Origin: Avelusimicrobium sp963660385
GTDB lineage: Bacteria; Elusimicrobiota; Elusimicrobia; Elusimicrobiales; Elusimicrobiaceae
Length of the DNA stretch: 5,176 bases
Direction: 5' to 3'
Assembly: GCA_963660385.1 (NCBI GenBank)
Contig: CAVKWQ010000082.1
Location: 1 to 5,176 of the forward strand
The notes below the pieces were generated by a model. It was not told where the DNA came from. It saw nothing but the letters and a program-made list of their open reading frames with translations, and did no database searches. Both the position numbers and the translations under genes were made by a program. Below, in pieces: positions 1 through 5,106 of the stretch; within the stretch, counting starts at the first letter, position 1; every line of letters starts with the position of its first letter.

Positions 1-23
1 ATGAAAGGATTTACCTCTATTTT

Positions 24-55
24 GTCATCCCCGAAGGTTTCTGTCGGGGATCTGT
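24..55 (+). repeat. Palindromic repeat unit 1 (GTCAT...ATCTGT type)
   Basis: A 32-nt unit beginning GTCATCCCCGA and ending TCGGGGATCTGT. It contains a perfect 8-bp inverted repeat, ATCCCCGA (27-34) and TCGGGGAT (44-51), with a 9-nt loop. Units at 86-117 and 128-159 match it on the opposite strand (25/32 and 26/32 by eye). This looks like a small dispersed palindromic element of the REP/MITE kind. The family name and genome-wide copy number cannot be judged from this window. Confidence 0.75.
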
Positions 56-85
56 CGTTTTGTAAGAGAACAGCAACAGCAAGAA

Positions 86-117
86 ACAGATTCCCGACTA
101 CAACACTCGGGAATGAC
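86..117 (-). repeat. Palindromic repeat unit 2, inverted relative to unit 1
   Basis: Read on the minus strand this 32-nt unit starts GTCATTCCCGA and ends TCGGGAATCTGT. Its inner 8-bp stem is perfect (90-97 with 107-114). With unit 1 it forms a roughly 94-bp imperfect palindrome (24-117) around a 30-nt spacer. The segment could therefore fold either as two small hairpins or as one long one. Two of the differences from unit 1, in opposite stem arms, are compensatory (CCCC/GGGG against TCCC/GGGA), which suggests the inner stem is maintained. Confidence 0.75.
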
Positions 118-127
118 AACAAAAACA

Positions 128-159
128 ACAGCTCCCAGATAAAGACCTTCCGGGATGAC
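128..159 (-). repeat. Palindromic repeat unit 3, degenerate
   Basis: On the minus strand this unit begins GTCATCCCGGAAGG and ends with GCTGT. It matches unit 1 at 26 of 32 positions by my alignment, but its inner stem is damaged, so it looks like a decayed copy. It has the same orientation as unit 2, with 10 nt between them. Confidence 0.6.
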
Positions 160-166
160 GACACCC

Positions 167-198
167 TAGCGGATCGCCAATTCCTCGGCACTGACGAC
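167..198 (-). repeat. Possible fourth, divergent repeat unit
   Basis: On the minus strand this segment begins GTCGTCAGTGCCGAGG. Its TGACGAC end on the plus strand (192-198) repeats exactly the TGACGAC at 156-162 that borders unit 3, so units 3 and 4 appear as head-to-tail neighbours. The interior (GAGGAATTGGCGATCC on the minus strand) resembles other GTCATTGCGAGG-type dispersed repeats I recall, but has no strong stem. The right-hand boundary is set only by analogy with the 32-nt units. Confidence 0.4.
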
Positions 199-201
199 AT
201 T

Positions 202-786
202 ATGAAAAAAGGAGGTCATCCTGAACTTGTTTCAGGATCTACATCTTGGGGTGTGAGCCGTGGCTTTACACTAATTGAACTATTAGTAGTTGTTCTTATT
301 ATTGGTATTTTGGCGGCGGTGGCAATGCCACAATACAATAAGGCTGTGGAAAAAAGCCGTGCCACTCAGGCGTTAGCCCTTTTAAAATCCTTATACGCCG
401 CGCAGGAAGCCTATTATATGGCAAATGGCTCGTATGCTACTTCGTTTGACGAGTTGGACATTAGCGTACCGTGGACGGGGGCGACCAAATGGTATGCAAA
501 TGCAACAGATACACGCTCTAACGATAAATGGTCGTTGCAAATGTATGTGGAGGGCGCGACTTATACGGCTATTTATTTAGGGCGTATTGCGGGTGAATAT
601 AAAGGTGCGGGTTTTACAATGGGCTTATTGGGCAATTCCGGACAGGACAATGGCATTTTATTTTGCGGAGAGCGAAAAGGTATCGGCATTGCGTATGGAA
701 AAGAGGCTGACAGTTATTGTACACAAATTTTTGGAGGTACAAAAGTTTTTGAGGACGCAGGCTTGCGCCGCTATCGTTTACCGTAA
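202..786 (+). CDS. Type IV pilin-like / type II pseudopilin-like protein with repeat-derived leader
   Basis: This is a prepilin-type protein that should be exported, cleaved by a prepilin peptidase after the Gly before Phe, and assembled into a pilus or pseudopilus. From the ATG at 202 it has 194 residues. Residues 1-21 form a long leader, with cleavage expected between G21 and F22. Residues 22-41 are the hydrophobic helix (FTLIELLVVVLIIGILAA) with the conserved Glu at mature position 5 (E26). The helix continues through PQY and AVEKSRA, then a globular domain follows. C155 and C173 could form the C-terminal disulfide loop typical of pilins. The start is uncertain. The frame is open back to an ATG at position 1 (261 residues), and a GTG at 253 would give a minimal leader, MSRG. 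The ATG at 202 has no clear Shine-Dalgarno sequence, though its MKK is pilin-like. Leader residues 5-13 come from a palindromic repeat. Which machine uses this subunit cannot be told. Family call is firm; start is not. Confidence 0.85.
   Translation: MKKGGHPELVSGSTSWGVSRGFTLIELLVVVLIIGILAAVAMPQYNKAVEKSRATQALALLKSLYAAQEAYYMANGSYATSFDELDISVPWTGATKWYANATDTRSNDKWSLQMYVEGATYTAIYLGRIAGEYKGAGFTMGLLGNSGQDNGILFCGERKGIGIAYGKEADSYCTQIFGGTKVFEDAGLRRYRLP
215..246 (+). repeat. Palindromic repeat unit inside the pilin leader (HPELVSGS-encoding)
   Basis: The unit begins GTCATCCTGAACTTG and has a perfect 8-bp stem, ATCCTGAA (218-225) with TTCAGGAT (231-238), around a 5-nt loop. It then runs into ATCTAC. The arrangement is the same as in unit 1 (GTC, 8-bp stem, CT) with different stem bases. 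In the pilin frame it is read as HPELVSGS, a peptide I recall as a common by-product of this repeat in bacterial proteins. It lies between the ATG at 202 and the conserved pilin segment at 262. Confidence 0.75.
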
Positions 787-823
787 AAAAACAGCCCCGC
801 GTTTTTGATTTATGCGGGGCTGT
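784..823 (-). terminator. Intrinsic terminator of the rpsU-dnaG-rpoD operon
   Basis: A perfect 10-bp GC-rich stem, ACAGCCCCGC (791-800) with GCGGGGCTGT (814-823), encloses a 13-nt loop. Read on the minus strand it lies 18 nt past the rpoD stop codon and is followed by seven T residues (790-784), the classical form. On the plus strand the hairpin follows the pilin stop but is followed by GCTATGTG, so it would terminate poorly in that direction. The U-tract shares bases with the pilin TAA stop codon (784-786). Confidence 0.9.
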
Positions 824-841
824 GCTATGTGTTGCAAAAGA

Positions 842-2554
842 TTATTCTTGGTAATCCTTTAACATTTTGGTACGGCTGGGGTGGCGCAGTTTGCGGATGG
901 CCTTGGCTTCAATCTGGCGCACGCGTTCGCGCGTAACGTTAAACATTTTGCCCACTTCTTCTAAGGTGCGCGGGTAGCCGGAGTCAATCCCAAAGCGCAG
1001 GCTGATAATTTTGGCTTCGCGTTCCGAGAGCGTCGCCAACACATCGGCCACTTCTTGCTTGCGCAGGAAGTCCACCGCCGCGCTGGTGGGGTTTGGCCCG
1101 TTCTTATCTTCAATAAAGTCTTCCAAGTTGGAATCCTCGTCCTCGCCAATCGGCGTAGAAAGGGAAATCGGGTCTTGCATAATTTTGAGCACGCTTTTCA
1201 CCTTTTCCACGGACAGGCGGAGCGTTTTGGAATAATCTTCCAAGGTGGGCTCGCGGCCGTGTTCTTGGCGGAATTTGTTGGTAACCTTGGTCAGTTTGGA
1301 AACTAATTCCTTCATATGCACGGGGATACGGATTGTATTGGCCTGGTCGGCAATGGCGCGGTTGATGCTCTGGCGAATCCACCAGGTGGCATAGGTAGAA
1401 AATTTAAAGCCGCGTTTGTATTCAAATTTTTCCACGGCTTTCATTAAGCCCAAGCCGCCCTCTTGAATTAGGTCGGAGAGTTCCAAGTTGGAATTGACGT
1501 GCTTTTTGGCAATAGAAACCACCAAGCGCAGGTTTGCCTTGATGAGTTTTAACTTGTCCTGCAAAATCATATCTTCAAAGAAGACGATACGGTCATTAAA
1601 GGACAAAAATTCCTTTTCCGTCATCGGCAACATATCCACCATTTGCGCGTGGCGGCGTTGGACGTCCTCAATGTTCGCCAAGGCGCGTTCCAATTCCGGC
1701 AACGTAAATTTGGTGGCTTTTTTAAATTCCTTTTCCGTCATTTTACCCGCTTTAAATTTGGTAACCAGTTTTTTGACGTCTTCGTATTTGCCGAAATAAT
1801 CGTCAAAGCGTTGCATATCGTTGCGGGTTTCGGTCAAGCGGTCGGCCAAGTTTTTGATTTTGTTGGTCAAACGTTTGATTTTATTTTGGTTCAAATTCAG
1901 TTTGGTAATGGTCGCCACGACTTCTTTTTGTTTGGCTTCCAATTTTTCAATGGCGTTGTTGCGCTTTTTGTCCGTCAGGTTGCCCTCGCGCAGTTCCTTC
2001 ATTAATTTGGTAATTTCCTGCTCGCGTTTGCCGATGAATTGCGCCGCATCTTTGAGTTTTTTGCGCATATTGTTCAGTTCGCGCGTGGTGCGTTTACCGC
2101 GGGGCATAAGTTCCTTGGTGGTCATTTCTTCCTGGTCCACCAATTCTTCCCAGTTGCAAATTTCGCGCATTGTGATAGGCGATTCCAATACCAGTTTGCG
2201 CAGTTCTTTTTCGCGTTCGCGGATGTTGCGCGCCAAGGTGATTTCCTCATCGCGCGACAAAAGCGGCACTTTACCCATTTCGGACAAGTACATACGGATA
2301 GAGTTGGAAATATCCGGGCTGGCGGAGGACCAATCTTCGCTTAACGCCTCTTTATCGGCGGCGGAGACAGATTTAAATTTCTTTTGGTCCACTACCTGAA
2401 TACCCAAATCGTCCAGCGTACCCATTACGCCGTCAATGTCTTCCGCGCTCATATCCGACGCGGCGATAGAGCGGTTCAAATCTTCCAAAGATAAGAAGCC
2501 GCTTTCTTTGCCTTCTTCTACTAAATCTTTCAGCGCTTTATTTCCCGATGCCAT
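842..2554 (-). CDS. rpoD: RNA polymerase primary sigma factor (sigma-70, group 1)
   Basis: The housekeeping sigma factor directs RNA polymerase to -10/-35 promoters. The 570-residue protein has the complete group 1 layout. A region 1.1-like acidic N-terminus spans about 1-60. Region 1.2 covers about 81-114 (SIRMYLSEMGKVPLLSRDEE). A lysine/glutamate-rich, coiled-coil-prone non-conserved region covers about 115-335. Region 2 covers about 336-415, including DLIQEGGLGLMKAVEKFEY, the -10 recognition helix segment FSTYATWWIRQSINR, and IRIPVHM. Region 3 spans about 418-495. Region 4 spans about 500-560, with a helix-turn-helix around TLEEVGKMFNVTRERVRQIE for the -35 element. The length is close to that of E. 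coli sigma-70, and no key region is missing. The ATG at 2554 follows the dnaG stop by 7 nt and has a good GAGGAA ribosome site, so translation is probably coupled to dnaG. It is the last gene of the operon. Confidence 0.97.
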   Translation of the reverse strand: MASGNKALKDLVEEGKESGFLSLEDLNRSIAASDMSAEDIDGVMGTLDDLGIQVVDQKKFKSVSAADKEALSEDWSSASPDISNSIRMYLSEMGKVPLLSRDEEITLARNIREREKELRKLVLESPITMREICNWEELVDQEEMTTKELMPRGKRTTRELNNMRKKLKDAAQFIGKREQEITKLMKELREGNLTDKKRNNAIEKLEAKQKEVVATITKLNLNQNKIKRLTNKIKNLADRLTETRNDMQRFDDYFGKYEDVKKLVTKFKAGKMTEKEFKKATKFTLPELERALANIEDVQRRHAQMVDMLPMTEKEFLSFNDRIVFFEDMILQDKLKLIKANLRLVVSIAKKHVNSNLELSDLIQEGGLGLMKAVEKFEYKRGFKFSTYATWWIRQSINRAIADQANTIRIPVHMKELVSKLTKVTNKFRQEHGREPTLEDYSKTLRLSVEKVKSVLKIMQDPISLSTPIGEDEDSNLEDFIEDKNGPNPTSAAVDFLRKQEVADVLATLSEREAKIISLRFGIDSGYPRTLEEVGKMFNVTRERVRQIEAKAIRKLRHPSRTKMLKDYQE

Positions 2555-2564
2555 AATTTCCTCA
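2555..2564 (-). promoter_or_regulatory. rpoD ribosome binding site overlapping the dnaG stop
   Basis: On the minus strand the sequence reads TGAGGAAATTATG. The dnaG stop TGA shares its last two bases with the GAGGAA Shine-Dalgarno element, and the rpoD ATG follows after a short spacer. Ribosomes finishing dnaG would stop directly on the rpoD initiation site, which favours reinitiation and fixes the rpoD start. Confidence 0.8.
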
Positions 2565-4310
2565 ACTGCGATATTTTTTTAATTTGTTTTGCAATTCTAT
2601 ATATTTTTTAAAAACTTCCGGCGGTACATTTCCGGCGCCCAGTTGCTTCATTTGGCGGCGAATTTCTTGTAATTGTTTATGCAGACCGCTTTGCTGCAAT
2701 TTGGCCGCACAGGCGGCAATGTCGCGCGCCGGGTCAAAGTCTTCCGGCGTTTGTAACAGGGCCAACTTTACAAATTCACTCTTTTGCGCGGGGGCCAGTT
2801 TAGCCGCTTCCTGCGCCAAATCGGGCTCCTGCGGGTGTTCCATATGCGCCCGGACCAAGGTTTCAAACAGGTTCCAGGCGGCGGGGGTGGAAAAATCCTC
2901 CCGCGTGAGTTCGGAGCATAACACCAAATGCGCCGGACTCTTTAAAATCCAAGACAGCAAATCTTCTTCCGCCGGGGTGGCAATCGTGTTTTCCAACACC
3001 GTTTGCTGGCGGCGGAACCGCGGCGCCGGGGAATAAGACACCTCGCGCAAGCGTTCCATTACCAACTCTTCATCTACGCCCAAATGTTCGGCCACATATT
3101 TGGCCCACTCGCGCCGGACGATTTCATCCGGTTGCTTGGATATGGTTTCCGCCAATTCGGACACCAAGCGCGTTTTGTCCTGCGCTTGGATAGGCTGCTC
3201 GCATTGAGAGAGGAGCAAATTGGTGTGAAACGCAATTAAATCTTGGGCGTTATTTAAAATTTCTTCAAATTTTTCCTTGCCGTACTGGGCAATGTACTCA
3301 TCCGGGTCCAGCCCGTCGGGCAGCGAGGCCACCTTTACAAAAAGCCCGCGCTCAATCAAAATAAGTCCGCCGCGTATGGCGGCCTTAATCCCGGCGGCGT
3401 CCGGGTCAAACAGGACGATTACCGTATCCGTATAGCGTTTTAACAGCCGGGCGTGTTCCTCGGTCAAACTGGTGCCCAAGGGAGCCACGGTATAACCTGC
3501 GCCCGCTTGGTGGCAGGCGATAACGTCCATATACCCTTCCAGCAGTACCGCGCGGCCCGCTTTGCGGATTTCCGGGCCCGCAAAATTGAGCCCGTACAAG
3601 ACTTGGCTTTTGGTAAATAAAACCGTTTCGGGCGAATTTAAATATTTGGGTTCGCCCTCGCCTAAAATGCGTCCGCCAAAGCCCACCGTGTCGCCCCGTT
3701 GGTTGATAATGGGGAACATCAGGCGGTTGCGGTAATAATCCCGAGGGCCATAAGCGGTTAAAACACAGAGCCCCGCGTCCTTTAAATCTTGGTCCGTAAA
3801 CCCCGCGGAGCGCGCTTCCTTGGCTAGGGCGGTAGGGTCGTTCTTGGCGAACCCCAATTCAAACTTTTGGCAGGTTTCTTTGGTCAAATTACGCTCTTTT
3901 ACGTACGCGCGCGCGAATTCGCCACCTGCCGACATCAAATTTTTATGGTAGAACGCTTTGGCAAAGTCCAATAACTTGCGCAAGGTGGCGCGACGCATTT
4001 CTTCGCCCGTTAAAGGGCGCATAGGCTTGTATTCCAGCCCGGCCTGCGCGGCCAATTTTTCAAGCGCTTCGTTAAAGGATAAATTTTCAATCTTCATCAG
4101 AAAATCAAAAATATCTCCGCCCGCCTGACAGCCGAAACAATAGAACAACCCCTTTTCGCTGTTACAAGTGAAGGAAGGGGTCTTTTCTTTATGAAACGGA
4201 CAGCAGGCTTTGTAGGTTTTACCCGAGCGTTTAAGGCCCGGAACATATTGCCGGATAAATTCTACAATGTCCAATCTGTCCTTAATTTGTTCTGTGAGGT
4301 TATTATTCAC
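2562..4310 (-). CDS. dnaG: DNA primase
   Basis: Primase makes the short RNA primers that start leading- and lagging-strand DNA synthesis, working with the replicative helicase. The 582-residue protein is a normal full-length DnaG. The N-terminal CHC2 zinc-binding domain covers about 1-100, with likely ligands C37, H40, C58 and C61 (CPFH and YCFGC). The RNA polymerase domain covers about 110-370, with the basic motif YRNRLMFPI (193-201). Its TOPRIM fold shows LLEGYMDVI, containing the catalytic Glu E258, then PLGTSLT, and FDPDAAG with the metal-binding pair D302 and D304. Residues from about 446 form the helical C-terminal domain expected to bind DnaB. The start is GTG (4310-4308), with AGGCGG four bases upstream. 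It follows rpsU after 90 nt containing a hairpin and abuts rpoD, as in the macromolecular-synthesis operon. No key residue appears lost. Confidence 0.97.
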   Translation of the reverse strand: MNNNLTEQIKDRLDIVEFIRQYVPGLKRSGKTYKACCPFHKEKTPSFTCNSEKGLFYCFGCQAGGDIFDFLMKIENLSFNEALEKLAAQAGLEYKPMRPLTGEEMRRATLRKLLDFAKAFYHKNLMSAGGEFARAYVKERNLTKETCQKFELGFAKNDPTALAKEARSAGFTDQDLKDAGLCVLTAYGPRDYYRNRLMFPIINQRGDTVGFGGRILGEGEPKYLNSPETVLFTKSQVLYGLNFAGPEIRKAGRAVLLEGYMDVIACHQAGAGYTVAPLGTSLTEEHARLLKRYTDTVIVLFDPDAAGIKAAIRGGLILIERGLFVKVASLPDGLDPDEYIAQYGKEKFEEILNNAQDLIAFHTNLLLSQCEQPIQAQDKTRLVSELAETISKQPDEIVRREWAKYVAEHLGVDEELVMERLREVSYSPAPRFRRQQTVLENTIATPAEEDLLSWILKSPAHLVLCSELTREDFSTPAAWNLFETLVRAHMEHPQEPDLAQEAAKLAPAQKSEFVKLALLQTPEDFDPARDIAACAAKLQQSGLHKQLQEIRRQMKQLGAGNVPPEVFKKYIELQNKLKKYRS

Positions 4311-4314
4311 GGTG

Positions 4315-4320
4315 CCGCCT
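4315..4320 (-). promoter_or_regulatory. dnaG ribosome binding site supporting a GTG start
   Basis: The minus strand reads AGGCGG, matching AGGAGG at 5 of 6 bases, then CACC, then GTG AAT AAT. The spacing is slightly short but usable. The protein begins MNNNLTEQIKDRLDIVEFI, which aligns with the usual DnaG N-terminus, so the GTG is the likely true start. Confidence 0.6.
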
Positions 4321-4347
4321 GTTTTAGATTAAAGTTAAAGGCAAATA

Positions 4348-4385
4348 AGGCAATAGTCCGATACTTGCGTAAAGGACTATTGCCT
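4348..4385 (-). terminator. Hairpin between rpsU and dnaG: partial terminator or attenuator
   Basis: AGGCAATAGTCC (4348-4359) pairs perfectly with GGACTATTGCCT (4374-4385), giving a 12-bp stem and a 14-nt loop. On the minus strand it starts 15 nt past the rpsU stop codon and is followed by TTATTTGCCTTTAACTTT. That stretch is U-rich but interrupted, so the signal should leak. In E. coli the same gene gap holds terminator T1, which makes rpsU far more expressed than dnaG and rpoD. The same role is inferred here from position and shape. The stem could also act as an RNA stability or processing site. Confidence 0.7.
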
Positions 4386-4400
4386 GTGGTGTTACTTTAA

Positions 4401-4595
4401 TTAAAAACGTCTGCGTTTGGTGCGGCGGGCGCGGCGTTGGGCTTCCTGCGATTTGATTTTTCTCTTCACGCTCGGAGGCATATACGTTTCGCGTCTTTTG
4501 ATTTCTTTCAAAATGCCGTTCTTTTCGCATTCTCTTTTGAAGCGTTTCAAGGCTTCTTCAAGATGTTCGGCATCTCTCACTTTTACGAAAACCAT
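4401..4595 (-). CDS. rpsU: 30S ribosomal protein S21
   Basis: S21 is a small subunit ribosomal protein near the 3' end of 16S rRNA, implicated in translation initiation and mRNA binding. The 64-residue, strongly basic protein has the family's N-terminal pattern (VKVRDAEHLEEALKRFKREC, residues 4-23), the EKNGILKEIKRRETY segment, and an Arg/Lys-rich tail (RRARRTKRRRF). Length is normal. The ATG at 4595 is preceded by AAGGTGGTG, a good Shine-Dalgarno sequence 8 nt away. It is the first gene of the rpsU-dnaG-rpoD operon, with its own promoter region upstream, and is separated from dnaG by a hairpin. Nothing is odd about the gene itself. Confidence 0.96.
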   Translation of the reverse strand: MVFVKVRDAEHLEEALKRFKRECEKNGILKEIKRRETYMPPSVKRKIKSQEAQRRARRTKRRRF

Positions 4596-4645
4596 TACTT
4601 TTTCACCACCTTCTACGGTTAATAGACAAAAATAAAAACGGTATC

Positions 4646-4672
4646 TTATACCTTATGTATATTATACCTTAT
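4646..4672 (-). promoter_or_regulatory. Candidate promoter of the rpsU-dnaG-rpoD operon with duplicated -10-like boxes
   Basis: The minus strand contains a perfect TATAAT (4666-4661) within AAGGTATAATATAC. An exact 11-bp direct repeat, ATAAGGTATAA (4672-4662 and 4656-4646), is offset by 16 bp and gives a second -10-like box, TATAAG (4650-4645). A small palindrome GGTAT-CTT-ATACC lies at 4640-4652 and could be an operator. No good -35 element is visible at 17 bp. From the first box the mRNA would begin near 4654 and carry about a 59-nt leader before rpsU. The -10 call is moderately supported and the operator is speculative. Confidence 0.55.
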
Positions 4673-4686
4673 TTTTCTTAAATTTT

Positions 4687-4719
4687 ACGTTTTTTTAACC
4701 TGCGGGCCACAAAAAACGT
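4687..4719 (-). other. AT-rich inverted repeat at the 3' end of the HIT gene
   Basis: ACGTTTTTT (4687-4695) is exactly complementary to AAAAAACGT (4711-4719), with a 15-nt loop. It spans the last codons and stop of the HIT gene. On the minus strand no U-tract follows (AAAATTTAAGAAAA), so it is not a standard intrinsic terminator. It may protect the mRNA 3' end, or may arise simply from AT-rich composition. Confidence 0.35.
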
Positions 4720-5030
4720 CTGCCGGCCATTAAATGGAAGTGCAAATGGTCCACACTTTGCCCGGCGCCTTTGCCGTTATTGGTTACCAGGCGGAAGTCC
4801 TTTAAATCAAACTGTTTGGCCAGTTTTTTGGCAACCAGCAAAATCTTGCCCAGCAGAAGCGCGTCTTTTTCGTCCGCTTCCGACAGGCGCGCAATATGCT
4901 TGCGCGGAATAATCAAAAGATGGGTCGGCGCTTGGGGGTTTAAATCCTTAAACGCTACTACATCGTCATCTTCGTAAATCAGTTGGCTTTTAATAGAGCC
5001 GTCGGCAATGCCGCAAAAAATACAATTCAT
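4695..5030 (-). CDS. HIT-family (histidine triad) nucleotide hydrolase, HINT-like
   Basis: HIT proteins of the HINT branch are small cytosolic dimers that hydrolyse nucleoside phosphoramidates and related AMP-linked compounds. From the ATG at 5030 the protein has 111 residues, the usual length. It starts MNCIFCGI, with the CxxC pair that, with a conserved His (H45 in IPRKHI) and the first triad His, can bind zinc in many bacterial members. The triad is HLHFHL (H95, H97, H99 here), and the end, GRRFLWPAG, is the canonical HINT C-terminus. An in-frame ATG at 5045 would add MYNKD, but it has no ribosome site and that stretch contains a perfect TATAAT box. AAGGA lies only one base before the chosen ATG. 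The gene lies 99 nt upstream of rpsU in the same direction and is divergent from the pilin at 5107. The exact substrate is unknown. Confidence 0.93.
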   Translation of the reverse strand: MNCIFCGIADGSIKSQLIYEDDDVVAFKDLNPQAPTHLLIIPRKHIARLSEADEKDALLLGKILLVAKKLAKQFDLKDFRLVTNNGKGAGQSVDHLHFHLMAGRRFLWPAG

Positions 5031-5036
5031 ATCCTT

Positions 5037-5042
5037 ATTATA
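5037..5042 (-). promoter_or_regulatory. Candidate -10 box of the HIT gene, implying a leaderless mRNA
   Basis: The minus strand shows a perfect TATAAT at 5042-5037, 6 nt before the ATG at 5030. If it is the -10 element, transcription would start at or next to that ATG and the mRNA would have no 5' leader. No convincing -35 is seen (weak TTTCAC at a 15-bp spacing), and AT-rich DNA can yield such boxes by chance. Confidence 0.4.
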
Positions 5043-5055
5043 CATATAAAATACT

Positions 5056-5084
5056 TTGTGAAACAGGGGCTTTTTTGTTAAAAT
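5056..5084 (+). promoter_or_regulatory. Sigma-70 type promoter of the second pilin gene
   Basis: TTGTGA (5056-5061) is a -35 element matching TTGACA at 4 of 6 bases. A spacer of exactly 17 bp leads to the -10 element TAAAAT (5079-5084), 5 of 6 bases. Transcription would start near 5091, followed by GAGGTG and the ATG at 5107. The spacer contains a T-run (5071-5076). Confidence 0.6.
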
Positions 5085-5106
5085 GAACTATCCCAGCGAG
5101 GTGCTT

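Noticed and set aside
207..216. AAAAGGAGGT as the pilin ribosome binding site
   Set aside because: It is a strong Shine-Dalgarno-like string, but no in-frame start codon lies 5-10 nt downstream. The nearest in-frame alternative, GTG at 253, is too far away.
957..2240. RpoD non-conserved region as an insertion or fusion
   Set aside because: The Lys/Glu-rich segment between regions 1.2 and 2 is of normal size for group 1 sigma factors that have this region, so it is not an unusual insertion.
1821..2399. Long plus-strand open frame opposite rpoD
   Set aside because: It is antisense to the conserved sigma factor, has no ribosome site or recognisable domain, and follows from rpoD codon composition.
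2575..2625. AT-rich 3' end of dnaG as an internal promoter for rpoD
   Set aside because: The minus strand has TTGCAA and TATATA-like strings, but no -35/-10 pair at acceptable spacing. The sequence also encodes the ordinary Lys-rich DnaG C-terminus.
4321..4350. TTGCCT and TAATCT on the minus strand as a dnaG promoter
   Set aside because: Spacing is 16 bp but the -10 matches only 3 of 6 bases, and the -35 lies in the hairpin stem and its tail. The terminator/attenuator reading explains the region better.
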